Assembly (NCBI RefSeq): GCF_900115685.1
Contig: NZ_FOXJ01000002.1
Location: 496,001-560,000, forward strand
Reading direction: 5' to 3'
Length of the DNA stretch: 64,000 nt
From: Variovorax sp. 770b2
GTDB lineage: Bacteria; Pseudomonadota; Gammaproteobacteria; Burkholderiales; Burkholderiaceae_C
In this document: positions 42,900 to 51,618 of the stretch, in pieces
How the letters are laid out: each line of letters opens with the position of its first letter
Position numbering within the stretch: the first letter of the stretch is position 1
Position numbers and translations under genes: made by a program
The notes under the pieces: generated by a model
Database searches by the model: none
The model's input: only the letters and a program-made list of their open reading frames with translations
What the model was told of the DNA's origin: nothing

Positions 42900-44231
42900 T
42901 CAAGACTGGCAATCCGCTGCTTCGCGGCGCGTCAGCTTTTTCTCGCCGGCGTATTTGTCGGCGGCACCCTTCACCATCGGCTTGATGATCTGGTCATCGG
43001 CCTGGTACCACTCGGGCGCGATGTTCCACTTGGCGCCGTCCCAGGTTTCCATGCGTGCCCAGGTCGAGCCGATGTGGTCCTGGCACGAGGTGCTCACGGG
43101 GCGCATCACGCCGGCGAAGCCGAGCGCGTCGAGCTTCTTCTGGTCGAGCGCCAGGTTCTCCAGGCCCCAGCGCACCTGCTCGCCGGTCATGACCTTGCCC
43201 TTGCCGAAGCGCTCCTGCGCGCGCTTGACGGCCTCCACGCTCAGCATCGAGATGATGGCGCCGCGCGTGTAGAGCACCGAGCCCACTTCGTCGCGCGGAC
43301 CCGAGCCCTGGCCCTTGTCGTGCACCTGCTTCAGGATGTCCTGGATCACCTTGTTGTCGGGACCCGAGCCGTTCAGCGCGAGCGCGTTGTAGCCCTTGGC
43401 GTTGGCGCCCACGTCCTTCACGTCGGGCTCGGCGCCGGCCCACCACACGCCGTACATCTTCTCGCGCGGAAAGCCCGTGGCCACGGCCTCTTTCAGCGCG
43501 GTGGAGTTCATCACGCCCCAGCCCCACAGCAGCACGAAGTCGGGCTTCTGCTGGCGCACCTGCAGCCAGGCGGACTTCTGCTCCACGCCGGGCGCGGTCA
43601 CCGGAATCAGCGACAGGTCGAAGCCGTGCATCTTGGCGCGCTCCTGCAGCAGCGGGATCGGCTCCTTGCCGAACGGCGAGTCGTGATAGACGAGCGCGAT
43701 CTTCTTGCCCTTGAGCTTGTCCAGGCCGCCCTCTTTCTTGCCCAGGTGCTGGATCAGGATGTCGGCCGCGGTCCAGTAGCTGCCCATGAGCGGGAAGTTC
43801 CACTTGAAGACGCCCCCGTCCTGCGAAGCCGCAAGGCCGTAGCCGAGCGTGACGAGCGGGATCTTGTCGGTGGGCACCTTGTCGGTGAGCGCGAAGGTGA
43901 TGCCGGTGGCCTGCGGATCGAATAGCGCGACGCCCGGGCGGCCCTTCAGGCGCTCATAGCATTCCACGCCCTTGTCGGTCGCGTAGCCGGTTTCGCATTC
44001 CTCGAAAGTGATCTTCACGCCGTTGATGCCGCCTTGCGCGTTGACCAGCTTCAGGTAGTCCTGCTTGCCGTTGGCCCACGGCGTGCCGTTGGGCGCGTAG
44101 GGGCCGGTGCGGTACACCAGCAGCGGGAAGAACTGCTCCTTGGCCTGCGCCTGCGCGAGCGATGGCGCGAGCAGGGCGCCGAGGGTGCTGGCCACCAGGG
44201 CGGCGGTCAGAGCGAGCGATTTCAGTTTCAT
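42900..44231 (-). CDS. ABC transporter periplasmic substrate-binding protein (branched-chain amino acid type)
   Basis: 443 residues; signal peptide ends PSLAQAQ. Type I periplasmic binding fold (Peripla_BP_6): FPLLVYRTGPYAPNGTPWANG at the N-terminus, KKIALVYHDSPFGKEPI at the hinge, and FVLLWGWGVMNSTALKEA. It is larger than LivK (about 370). Homologues sit beside acyl-CoA ligases and probably bind aromatic or other organic acids rather than amino acids (inference from operon partners). Confidence 0.9.
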   Translation of the reverse strand: MKLKSLALTAALVASTLGALLAPSLAQAQAKEQFFPLLVYRTGPYAPNGTPWANGKQDYLKLVNAQGGINGVKITFEECETGYATDKGVECYERLKGRPGVALFDPQATGITFALTDKVPTDKIPLVTLGYGLAASQDGGVFKWNFPLMGSYWTAADILIQHLGKKEGGLDKLKGKKIALVYHDSPFGKEPIPLLQERAKMHGFDLSLIPVTAPGVEQKSAWLQVRQQKPDFVLLWGWGVMNSTALKEAVATGFPREKMYGVWWAGAEPDVKDVGANAKGYNALALNGSGPDNKVIQDILKQVHDKGQGSGPRDEVGSVLYTRGAIISMLSVEAVKRAQERFGKGKVMTGEQVRWGLENLALDQKKLDALGFAGVMRPVSTSCQDHIGSTWARMETWDGAKWNIAPEWYQADDQIIKPMVKGAADKYAGEKKLTRREAADCQS

Positions 44232-44300
44232 GCCTGTCTCCTTTTGTGGGCACCTCGGTGCCGGGGTTTTTTACGAACGGGAACTCTCGGGAAAACTCTC

Positions 44301-45365
44301 TCAATGCGGGAAGGGCCAGAGCCGCAACTTCTCTTTGGCCGTGGACCACAGCCGCGCAAGGCCGTGCGGCTCGACGATCAGGAAGAACACGATCAGCGCG
44401 CCGAAGATCATGGTCTCCAGGTGCGAGGCCAGCGCGGTCGAAATCGAGAAGCCCAGCCACGACGGCAGCTGGTTCAGAAAGAGCGGCAGCAGCACGATGA
44501 AGGCGGCGCCGAAGAAGCTGCCCATGATCGAGCCGAGCCCGCCGATGATCACCATGAACAGCAGCTGGAACGAGCGGTCGATGCTGAATGCCGCCGGCTC
44601 CCACGCGCCCAGGTGAATGAAGCCCCACAGCGCGCCGGCCACGCCGACGATGAAGCTGCTCACCGCGAAGGCCGTGAGCTTGGCGTACACGGGGCGGATG
44701 CCGATCACCGCGGCGGCCACGTCCATGTCGCGCATGGCCATCCACTCGCGGCCGATGGCGCTGCGCACCAGGTTCTTGGCGAGCAGCGCGAACACCACCA
44801 CGAAGAGGAGGCAGAACAGGTACTTCTGCACCGGTGACTCGATGGGCACGCCGAACACGTTGAGCCCCGCCACGCTCACCGAACCCGACGACGAGTTGTT
44901 GGTGAACCACTGGATGCGCAGGAACGCCCAGTCGGTGAAGAACTGCGCGGCCAGCGTGGCCACCGCCAGGTACAGGCCCTTGATGCGCAGGCTCGGAATG
45001 CCGAAGAGCACGCCGATCACCGTGGCGCAAAGGCCGCCCAAGAGCAGCGAGGCGATGAGCGGCATGCCGTCGATGCGCACCTGGAAGTTGTAGGCCGCGT
45101 ACGCGCCCACCGCCATGAAGGCGCCGGTGCCCAGCGAGATCTGGCCGCAGTAGCCGACCAGGATGTTGAGGCCCAGCGCTGCGAGCGACAGGATCAGGAA
45201 GGGCGTGAGGATGGCGCGCATCCAGTAGTCCGAGACGCCCAGCGGCACGACGACGAACGCCACGAGCAGCAGCACCAGCATCGCGATGCGGTCCTGCGCG
45301 ATCGGCAGGATCTGTTGGTCGGCGCGGTAGCTCGACTTGAACTGGCCGTTTTCTCTGTAGAACAT
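44301..45365 (-). CDS. livM: Branched-chain-type ABC transporter permease
   Basis: 354 residues, about nine membrane spans. LNILVGYCGQISLGTGAFMAVGAYAAY is the LivM signature; GGLGSIMGSFFGAAFIVLLP is the conserved late loop. Ends in a hydrophilic tail (LARLWSTAKEKLRLWPFPH). Forms the channel with LivH. A palindromic repeat lies just upstream, between it and livH. Confidence 0.9.
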   Translation of the reverse strand: MFYRENGQFKSSYRADQQILPIAQDRIAMLVLLLVAFVVVPLGVSDYWMRAILTPFLILSLAALGLNILVGYCGQISLGTGAFMAVGAYAAYNFQVRIDGMPLIASLLLGGLCATVIGVLFGIPSLRIKGLYLAVATLAAQFFTDWAFLRIQWFTNNSSSGSVSVAGLNVFGVPIESPVQKYLFCLLFVVVFALLAKNLVRSAIGREWMAMRDMDVAAAVIGIRPVYAKLTAFAVSSFIVGVAGALWGFIHLGAWEPAAFSIDRSFQLLFMVIIGGLGSIMGSFFGAAFIVLLPLFLNQLPSWLGFSISTALASHLETMIFGALIVFFLIVEPHGLARLWSTAKEKLRLWPFPH

Positions 45366-45368
45366 ATC

Positions 45369-45447
45369 AATGCCCGTCCGGCCGCCCGAAGGGCATTGAG
45401 CGCCCCCTCGGGGGGCAGCGATACACGAAGTGATGAGCGTGGGGGCT
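45369..45447. repeat. Two-hairpin intergenic palindromic repeat, copy D (divergent)
   Basis: AATGCCC-N15-GGGCATT, then CCCCCTCGGGGGG and a tail ATACACGAAGTGATGAGCG ending in a G-run. The second hairpin and tail match the right half of copy A (4036); the first hairpin differs. It fills the gap between livH and livM. Confidence 0.7.
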
Positions 45448-45454
45448 TTTCATT

Positions 45455-46384
45455 TCAGACCCGATCGATGATTTTTTCGCCGAACAGGCCCTGGGGCCGC
45501 ACCAGCAGGAAGACCAATGCCAACACGTAGGCGAACCAGATCTCGATGCCGCCGCCGAGCATGGGGCCCAGATAGATTTCAGACAGCTTCTCGCCCACGC
45601 CGATCAAAAGGCCGCCGATGATCGCGCCCGGAATCGAGGTGAGCCCGCCCAGGATCACCACCGGCAGCGCCTTCAGCGCCACCAGCGACAGCGAGAACTG
45701 CACGCCAAGCTTGGAGCCCCAGATGATCCCGGCCACCAGCGCCGAGAAGCCGGCCACCGACCACACGATCACCCAGATGCGCTTGAGCGGAATGCCGATG
45801 GACTGCGCGGCCTGGTGGTCGTCGGCCACCGCGCGCAGCGCGCGGCCCGTGGCGGTCTTCTGGAAGAAGATGGCCAGCACCACCACGAGGCCCGCTGCGA
45901 CCAGCGCTGCGATCAGGTCTTCCTGGCTCAGCAGCAGGCCGCCTTCGAAGGTGCCCTGGAACACCATCAGCGGTTCCTTGGGCATGCCCACGTCGATCTT
46001 GTAGATGTCGTTGCCGAAGATGGTCTGGCCCAGGCCGTCCAGGAAGTAGGCGATGCCCAGCGTGGCCATGAGCAGCGTGATGCCCTCCTGGTTCACCAGC
46101 TTGCTGAGCGCGAGCCGCTCGATGAGCCAGGCCACCACGACCATCACCGCCATCGCGGCAATGAAGGCCAGGATGTTCGCAAGGATCTGGTTCTGGAAGC
46201 CGAACCACAGCGGGAACCACTCGGAGAACCGCGCCATGGCGAGCGCCGCGAACAGCACCATCGCGCCCTGCGCGAAGTTGAAGACGCCCGAGGCCTTGTA
46301 GATCAGCACGAAGCCGATGGCGATCAGCGAATAGAGCATGCCGACCATGAGGCCGCCGAACAGGGTTTCGAGGAAAAAGCCCAT
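45455..46384 (-). CDS. livH: Branched-chain-type ABC transporter permease
   Basis: 309 residues, about eight membrane spans. It begins LFGGLMVGMLYSLIAIGFVLIYKASGVFNFAQG, the hallmark of LivH, and ends VLVRPQGLFGEKIIDRV. GGLTSIPGAIIGGLLIGVGE is the conserved coupling region. Partner of the LivM-like permease. Confidence 0.93.
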   Translation of the reverse strand: MGFFLETLFGGLMVGMLYSLIAIGFVLIYKASGVFNFAQGAMVLFAALAMARFSEWFPLWFGFQNQILANILAFIAAMAVMVVVAWLIERLALSKLVNQEGITLLMATLGIAYFLDGLGQTIFGNDIYKIDVGMPKEPLMVFQGTFEGGLLLSQEDLIAALVAAGLVVVLAIFFQKTATGRALRAVADDHQAAQSIGIPLKRIWVIVWSVAGFSALVAGIIWGSKLGVQFSLSLVALKALPVVILGGLTSIPGAIIGGLLIGVGEKLSEIYLGPMLGGGIEIWFAYVLALVFLLVRPQGLFGEKIIDRV

Positions 46385-46399
46385 CGTGTTCTTTCGTGA

Positions 46400-47185
46400 T
46401 CAGTGCTCGACGCCGAGGTAGGCGCGGATCACGTCTTCGTTGTTGCGCACTTCGTCCGGCGTGCCGTCGCCGATCTTCTTGCCGTAGTCCAGCACCACCA
46501 CGCGGTCGGAGATGTCCATCACCACGCCCATGTCGTGCTCGATGAGAACGATGGTGGCGCCGAACTCGTCGTTCACGTCCAGGATGAAGCGGCTCATGTC
46601 CTGCTTTTCCTCGACGTTCATGCCGGCCATCGGCTCGTCGAGCAAGAGCACCTGCGGCTCCATCGCGAGCGCGCGGCCCAGGTCCACGCGCTTTTGCAGG
46701 CCGTAGGGCAGGCGGCCCACCGGCGTCTTGCGGTGCGCCTGGATCTCCAGGAAATCGATGATGTGCTCGACGAATTCGCGGTGCCGCAACTCTTCGCGCT
46801 CCGCGGGGCCCCAGCGGAAGGCCTGCGCGAGCAGTCCGCTCTTCATCTTGAGGTTGCGCCCCGTCATGATGTTGTCCAGCACGCTCATGCCCTTGAAGAG
46901 CGCCAGGTTCTGGAAGGTGCGCGCCACGCCCATCTCGGCCACCTGGCGCGAGTTCATGTGCTTGAAGGTCTGGCCGCGGAAGGTGATGGAGCCCTGCTGC
47001 GGCCAGTAGACGCCGTTGATGCAGTTGAGCATCGAGCTCTTGCCCGCGCCGTTCGGCCCGATGATGGCGCGCACTTCATGCTCGCGCACATTGAAGCTGA
47101 TGTCGGTGAGCGCCTTCACGCCGCCGAAGCTCAGGGAGATGTTCTGCACGTCGAGGATGACCTCGCCGGTCTTTCTCGCACTCAT
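46400..47185 (-). CDS. livG: Branched-chain-type ABC transporter ATP-binding protein
   Basis: 261 residues from ATG 47185, overlapping the upstream ligase stop by 4 nt. LivG-type ATPase: LSFGGVKALTDISF, Walker A GPNGAGKSS, ARTFQNLALF Q-loop, Walker B VLLLDEPMAGMN, H-loop LIEHDMGVVMDISDR. The signature is LPYGLQKR rather than LSGGQ, a common LivG-like variant. Works with LivF. Confidence 0.92.
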   Translation of the reverse strand: MSARKTGEVILDVQNISLSFGGVKALTDISFNVREHEVRAIIGPNGAGKSSMLNCINGVYWPQQGSITFRGQTFKHMNSRQVAEMGVARTFQNLALFKGMSVLDNIMTGRNLKMKSGLLAQAFRWGPAEREELRHREFVEHIIDFLEIQAHRKTPVGRLPYGLQKRVDLGRALAMEPQVLLLDEPMAGMNVEEKQDMSRFILDVNDEFGATIVLIEHDMGVVMDISDRVVVLDYGKKIGDGTPDEVRNNEDVIRAYLGVEH

Positions 47186-49137
47186 GCGGCCGCCTTCACG
47201 ATGGGGAAAGTCTTCACCTTGATGATCTTCAGCGTGGCATTCACCACGCCCGTGCGCCCGTCCTCGAACTTGACCTGGGTCTCGATGTACTGCTCGGTCT
47301 TGCCGCCGTAGAGCGCATCGAGCAGCACCGCGTATTTCTCGGCGATGAAACCGCGCCGCACCTTGCGCGTGCGGGTGAGTTCGTCGTCGTCGGGGTCCAG
47401 CTCCTTGTGCAGCACGAGGAAGCGCGCGATCTGCGTCTCGCCCATGCCGTCTTCGCTCGCGAGGTCGGCATTCACCTTGGCGATGCATTCGGCAATCAGC
47501 GCCAGCACCTCGGGCTTGCCGGCCAGGTCGACGTAGCCGCCGTAAGCCAGGCCGCGCCGCTCGGCCCAGTTGCCCACGGCCTCGAAGTCGATGTTGATGG
47601 CCGCACAGACTTCGTCGCGCGCATTGCCGAAGCACACCGCTTCCTTGATCTGCGGAAAGAACTTGAGCTTGTTCTCGATGTAGTTGGGCGCGAAGATCGC
47701 GCCGCCCACGAGCCGGCCCACGTCTTTCGCGCGGTCGATGATGCGCAGGTGGCCTTCGCTGTCGAGCACGCCCGCATCGCCGGTGTGGAAGTAGCCATTC
47801 GCATCGAGCACCTCGGCGGTGGCGTCGGGGCGCTTGTAGTATTCCTTCAGCACCGAGACGCCGCGCACCAGCACTTCGCCGTCTTCCGCGATCTTCAGTT
47901 CGATGCCCGGTGCGGCGGTGCCCACGGTCTGCAGCTTGACCTTGCCGTCCTGCTGCAGGCACACGTAGGCGCAGGTCTCGGTCTGGCCGTAGAACTGCTT
48001 GAGGTTCACGCCGATGGAGCGATAGAAGCGGAACAGGTCGGGCCCGATGGCCGCGCCGGCCGTGTAGGCCACGCGGATGCGGCTCATGCCCAGCACGTTG
48101 CGCAGCGGCCCGTAGATCAACAGGTTGCCCAGGCCATACATCAGCCGGTCGCCCGTGCTCACCGGCGCGCCGTTGAGGATGTCCGCGCCCACGCGCTGCG
48201 CGAGCGCCATGAACTTCGCATAGAGCCAGCGCTTGGGAGCCGCCGCGTCTTCCATGCGGATCGACACCGCAGTGAGCAAGCCTTCGAAGGTGCGCGGCGG
48301 GCCGAAGTAGTAGCTCGGGCCGATCTCGCGCATGTCGTTCATCACCGTCTCGGCCGACTCGGGGCAGTTGAGCGTGAAGCCGCCCACCAGCCACTGCGCC
48401 ACCGAGAAGAGGTGGTCGCCCACCCACGCCATCGGCAGGTAGCTCATGATGTTGTCGCCGGGGCCGAGCCGGTCGGTCTCCACGCCGCCGCGGCCCGCCG
48501 CGATGAAGCTCGCATGCGTCTGGCACACGCCCTTGGGGCGGCCGGTGGTGCCCGAGGTGTAGAGGATCACGCCGACGTCCGTCGCCTCGCCGCTCGCCAC
48601 GGCGCGGTCGTAGCAGCCGACGTTGGCCTTGTCGAATTCGCGGCCCAGCGCGCGCAGTTGCTCGTAGCTCATGAGCCCGGGCTGGTCGTAGTGGCGCAGG
48701 CCCTTGGGGTCGTCGTAGATGATGTGGCGGATGCCGTGCTGCTGGTCTTTCTGCAGCTCGCGGCACTCGAGCAGCTTGTCGACCTGCTCCTGGTCTTCGA
48801 CGATCACGAAGTCGATGGCCGCGTCCTGCAGCATGAAGACCATCTCGCTGGCCACCGCATCCTGGTACAGGGGCACCGGCACGCCGCGCAGGCTCTGTGC
48901 CGCGACCACCGCCATGTACAGGTGCGGCCGGTTGGCACCCACGATGGCCAGGTTGTCGAAGGCCTTGAAGCCGAGGCTTGCGAGGCCGCAAGCCATCTCG
49001 CGCACCTCCTCGGCCACGGCGTTCCAGGTCCAGGTTTGCCAGATGCCGAGGTCTTTCTCGCGCACGGCGGGCGACCCAGGCTGGGCCTGGGCGTGCGCGA
49101 GCAGCAGACGGGGGAAGGTAGGGGCGGTTGTTTGCAC
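47182..49137 (-). CDS. Long-chain-type AMP-dependent acyl-CoA ligase
   Basis: 651 residues from a GTG at 49137 (start tentative; no strong Shine-Dalgarno). ANL-superfamily ligase of the long-chain/bubblegum class: ILYTSGTTGRPKG (P-loop), FYGQTETCAYV, GYFHTGDAGVLDSEGHLRIIDRAKD and a C-terminal domain with LDPDDDELTRTRKVRRG. First gene of the seven-gene transport operon, so it may activate the imported acid to CoA ester. Divergent from a Crp/Fnr gene. Confidence 0.9.
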   Translation of the reverse strand: MQTTAPTFPRLLLAHAQAQPGSPAVREKDLGIWQTWTWNAVAEEVREMACGLASLGFKAFDNLAIVGANRPHLYMAVVAAQSLRGVPVPLYQDAVASEMVFMLQDAAIDFVIVEDQEQVDKLLECRELQKDQQHGIRHIIYDDPKGLRHYDQPGLMSYEQLRALGREFDKANVGCYDRAVASGEATDVGVILYTSGTTGRPKGVCQTHASFIAAGRGGVETDRLGPGDNIMSYLPMAWVGDHLFSVAQWLVGGFTLNCPESAETVMNDMREIGPSYYFGPPRTFEGLLTAVSIRMEDAAAPKRWLYAKFMALAQRVGADILNGAPVSTGDRLMYGLGNLLIYGPLRNVLGMSRIRVAYTAGAAIGPDLFRFYRSIGVNLKQFYGQTETCAYVCLQQDGKVKLQTVGTAAPGIELKIAEDGEVLVRGVSVLKEYYKRPDATAEVLDANGYFHTGDAGVLDSEGHLRIIDRAKDVGRLVGGAIFAPNYIENKLKFFPQIKEAVCFGNARDEVCAAINIDFEAVGNWAERRGLAYGGYVDLAGKPEVLALIAECIAKVNADLASEDGMGETQIARFLVLHKELDPDDDELTRTRKVRRGFIAEKYAVLLDALYGGKTEQYIETQVKFEDGRTGVVNATLKIIKVKTFPIVKAAA

Positions 49138-49172
49138 AGTGGCCGGATCGTAGGTCTCACTTTGACGCCCGG

Positions 49173-49190
49173 TTGTCGTTCCAACGACAA
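49173..49190. promoter_or_regulatory. Perfect 18-bp palindrome between the ligase operon and the Crp/Fnr gene
   Basis: TTGTCGTT-CC-AACGACAA. TTGNN-N8-NNCAA symmetry is that of Crp/Fnr sites. It lies 35 bp from the ligase start and 31 bp from the Crp/Fnr start and is likely bound by that regulator. Confidence 0.65.
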
Positions 49191-49221
49191 TCCTAGGGAC
49201 ACTACTCCCCGGAGTTTCCCG

Positions 49222-49992
49222 ATGCCTCACGGCAACCTCAACCAGAGCCAGCTCGGCAATTCGATCAAGGACCGCGTGCGTGCCGCCAATGCCGCGGAAC
49301 TCGGCGGCATTCCCTGGCTGCCCACGCTCACGCCCGCCGAGCGCCGCCGCGCCGAAGCCGCGCTCGTGGTGGGCGAGGCCGAGCCCGGCGACCTGGTCTG
49401 CCGCGTCGGCCGCTCGCCCACCTACTGGTTCGGCGTGGTCGAAGGCCTCTTGAAGATGAGCAACGACAACGCCGACGGCGGCTCGGTCACCTACACAGGC
49501 GTTCCGCCGGGCGGCTGGTTCGGCGAAGGGACGGTGATGAAGCGCGAGCCCTACCGCTACAACATCCAGGCGCTGCGCCGCAGCGTGGTGGCGGGGCTGC
49601 CGATCGAGAGCTTCCATTGGCTGCTCGATCACTCGATCGGCTTCAACCGCTTCGTGATGAACCAGCTCAACGAACGCCTGGGCCAATTCATCGCGGCGCT
49701 GGAGATCGACCGGCTCAACAACCCCGACGCGCGCGTGGCGCGCAACCTGGTGTCGCTGTTCAACCCGGTGCTGTACCCGGGCGTGGGCGAGGTCTTGCGC
49801 ATCACGCAGCAGGAGCTCGCGTACCTGGTGGGCCTCTCGCGCCAGCGCGTGAACGAGGCGCTCAACGGCCTCTCGGCGCAGGGGCTGATCCGGGTGGAGT
49901 ACGGTGGGCTGCGCGTGCTCGACCTGCCGGGCCTGCGCGTGAGCGCGATGTCGAACAAGAAGAACGCCTCGGCGGAAACGGAAACCTCATGA
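49222..49992 (+). CDS. Crp/Fnr-family transcriptional regulator
   Basis: 256 residues from ATG 49222 with GGAG 8 nt upstream. Cyclic-nucleotide-binding fold (about 30-145, GDLVCRVGRSPTYWFGVVEG, GGWFGEGTVMK) and a C-terminal Crp helix-turn-helix (about 175-235, ITQQELAYLVGLSRQRVNEALNGLSAQGLIRVEYGGL). No N-terminal Cys cluster of FNR type, so it is not an oxygen sensor of that kind. Divergent from the liv/ligase operon; overlaps the next gene by 4 nt. Confidence 0.92.
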   Translation: MPHGNLNQSQLGNSIKDRVRAANAAELGGIPWLPTLTPAERRRAEAALVVGEAEPGDLVCRVGRSPTYWFGVVEGLLKMSNDNADGGSVTYTGVPPGGWFGEGTVMKREPYRYNIQALRRSVVAGLPIESFHWLLDHSIGFNRFVMNQLNERLGQFIAALEIDRLNNPDARVARNLVSLFNPVLYPGVGEVLRITQQELAYLVGLSRQRVNEALNGLSAQGLIRVEYGGLRVLDLPGLRVSAMSNKKNASAETETS

Positions 49993-50459
49993 CCCTCAAA
50001 GACCAGCTCCAGGTCGTGCCCGCGAACGCGGAAGCGGCTTTCATCCCCCCGCCCGAGGCGCCGAAGACGAAGGCCGAAGACGCCGGCCCGACGCTGGCGC
50101 AAGCCATCGAACGCAACGAGGCGCTGACCGAGAAGATCGATGCGCTCGACGCGATTCTCGCCAAGCCGCTCAGCGAGATCCTTGCGGACCGCGAGAAGGC
50201 CGAAGAGGCCGCGCTTGCCTGGGACCGCTTCGGCGCGATGTGGATGCTCTCGCAGCGCGCGATGCGGCGCGTGGCCCTCGACCTCGCGGCGCACAGCGGT
50301 GTCAGCGAAGAAGAAGTCGTCGCGCGTGCGATGACGCATGCCAATGCGGTGCTCAACGGCGCCGACGAAGTCGACCTGGGCGGCACCATCGCGCCTGCGC
50401 AGTTGCAGCACATCGCGCGGCACCGCGCTTTCTTGCGCAAGCAATTCCGTACCGGTTGA
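49989..50459 (+). CDS. Hypothetical protein coupled to the Crp/Fnr gene
   Basis: 156 residues. A Pro/Ala-rich lead (FIPPPEAPKTKAEDA) is followed by an acidic helical region with LSEILADREKAEEAALAWDRFGAM and VALDLAAHSGVSEEEVVARAMTHANAVLNG. No known domain recognised; cytoplasmic by appearance. Its ATG overlaps the Crp/Fnr stop (ATGA), so it is made with the regulator and may modulate it (inference). Confidence 0.7.
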   Translation: MTLKDQLQVVPANAEAAFIPPPEAPKTKAEDAGPTLAQAIERNEALTEKIDALDAILAKPLSEILADREKAEEAALAWDRFGAMWMLSQRAMRRVALDLAAHSGVSEEEVVARAMTHANAVLNGADEVDLGGTIAPAQLQHIARHRAFLRKQFRTG

Positions 50460-50518
50460 GCCGCGAGGCCTTTCAATCCCCCTTAACCTCCCCGCCTTCG
50501 TTCAAGAAAGATTTCCTG

Positions 50519-51283
50519 ATGACCGCCTCCCACCTCACCCTCATCACCGGCGCCTCGCGCGGCCTGGGCCGCGCCATGGCCGAACAACTGCTGCAAGCCG
50601 GCCATGTCGTGCTCGGCATCTCTCGCAAGCAAGACCCGCAATTGGCCGAGATTGCCAAGGCCGCCGGCGCCGAGCTCACGCAATGGGAGCAGGACCTGTC
50701 CGACCCCGTCGCCGCATCGGCCCGCGTGTCGGCCTGGCTCAAGACCCTCGATGCGCAGCGCTTCGACAGCGTGACCCTCATCAACAACGCAGGCACCGTC
50801 GGCAACCCGGCGCCGTTGGCCGGCGCCGTGCTTGGCGAGCTGTCGCTGGCACTGCGCATCGGCCTCGAAGCGCCGATGCTGCTGACCGCCGCGTTCCTCA
50901 ATGCCACGCGCGAATGGCGCGGCGCACGCAAGGTGCTGAACATCTCGTCGGGCCTCGGCCGCAACGCGATGGGCAGCCAGGCACCCTACTGCGCGGCCAA
51001 GGCCGGCATGGACCGTTTCTCTCAGGCCGTGGCGCTCGAGGAAGCGGCCGCGCCGAATGGCGCGCGCATCGTCTCGCTCGCGCCCGGCATCATTGATACC
51101 GACATGCAGGTGCAACTGCGCGGCGCATCGGCCGAGAACTTTCCGGACCGCACGCGCTTCGTGAGCATGAAGGAAGACGGCCGCCTGGACAGCCCCGCCA
51201 CCGCGGCGGCCAAGGTGCTCAAGTACCTGGCGCGCGAGGACTTCGGCGCGAACCCCGTGGCCGACGTGCGCGACCCGGCCTGA
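50519..51283 (+). CDS. SDR-family oxidoreductase (sepiapterin-reductase-like)
   Basis: 254 residues from ATG 50519. LITGASRGLGRAMAEQLL is the coenzyme motif, LINNAGTVGN follows, and YCAAKAGMD holds the catalytic Tyr-Lys after a Ser in NISSG. SLAPGIIDTDMQ and the 'ENFPDRTRFVSMKEDGRL' region resemble sepiapterin-reductase/benzil-reductase-type SDRs. Substrate unknown. Same direction as the upstream regulator pair, 59 nt away. Confidence 0.88.
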   Translation: MTASHLTLITGASRGLGRAMAEQLLQAGHVVLGISRKQDPQLAEIAKAAGAELTQWEQDLSDPVAASARVSAWLKTLDAQRFDSVTLINNAGTVGNPAPLAGAVLGELSLALRIGLEAPMLLTAAFLNATREWRGARKVLNISSGLGRNAMGSQAPYCAAKAGMDRFSQAVALEEAAAPNGARIVSLAPGIIDTDMQVQLRGASAENFPDRTRFVSMKEDGRLDSPATAAAKVLKYLAREDFGANPVADVRDPA

Positions 51284-51314
51284 ACGCCCGGGAGAAAAAA
51301 GAAAGCGAGCACGC

Positions 51315-51572
51315 ATGGCCACCGCCAAGTCGATCGACACCAACGACTACAAGCTCTTTCCGTCGCCGAGGAACGTGCACCGCGTCATCTTCGAACACCA
51401 GGTCTTCGTGCCGTACCCGTACGCGCTGATCGTGATGGACGAGTTCTACTTCAAGGGCCGCTACAGCCTGTTCTCGGCCTGCCGCATGAGCGACGGGAAG
51501 ATGGGGCAGGTGGTGACGTTCGAGCTGGACACCGACGTCGATATCTTCAACACGAAGTTCGTGCCGGACTGA
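51315..51572 (+). CDS. Small hypothetical protein
   Basis: 85 residues. It contains YKLFPSPRNVHRVIFEHQVF and FYFKGRYSLFSACRMSDGKM, with no signal peptide and no motif I recognise. 31 nt after the SDR gene, so probably cotranscribed; a symmetrical hairpin follows at 51588. Confidence 0.6.
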   Translation: MATAKSIDTNDYKLFPSPRNVHRVIFEHQVFVPYPYALIVMDEFYFKGRYSLFSACRMSDGKMGQVVTFELDTDVDIFNTKFVPD

Positions 51573-51587
51573 GCCTGCGGTATTTCT

Positions 51588-51608
51588 CCCTCCCCCGCTG
51601 GGGGAGGG
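51588..51608. terminator. Stem-loop between convergent genes
   Basis: CCCTCCCCC-GCT-GGGGGAGGG, a perfect 9-bp stem with a 3-nt loop in the 46-nt gap between convergent genes. No T-run on either side. Probably a bidirectional terminator-like element; it may also be a short genomic repeat. Confidence 0.5.
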
Positions 51609-51618
51609 CAAGACAGCA

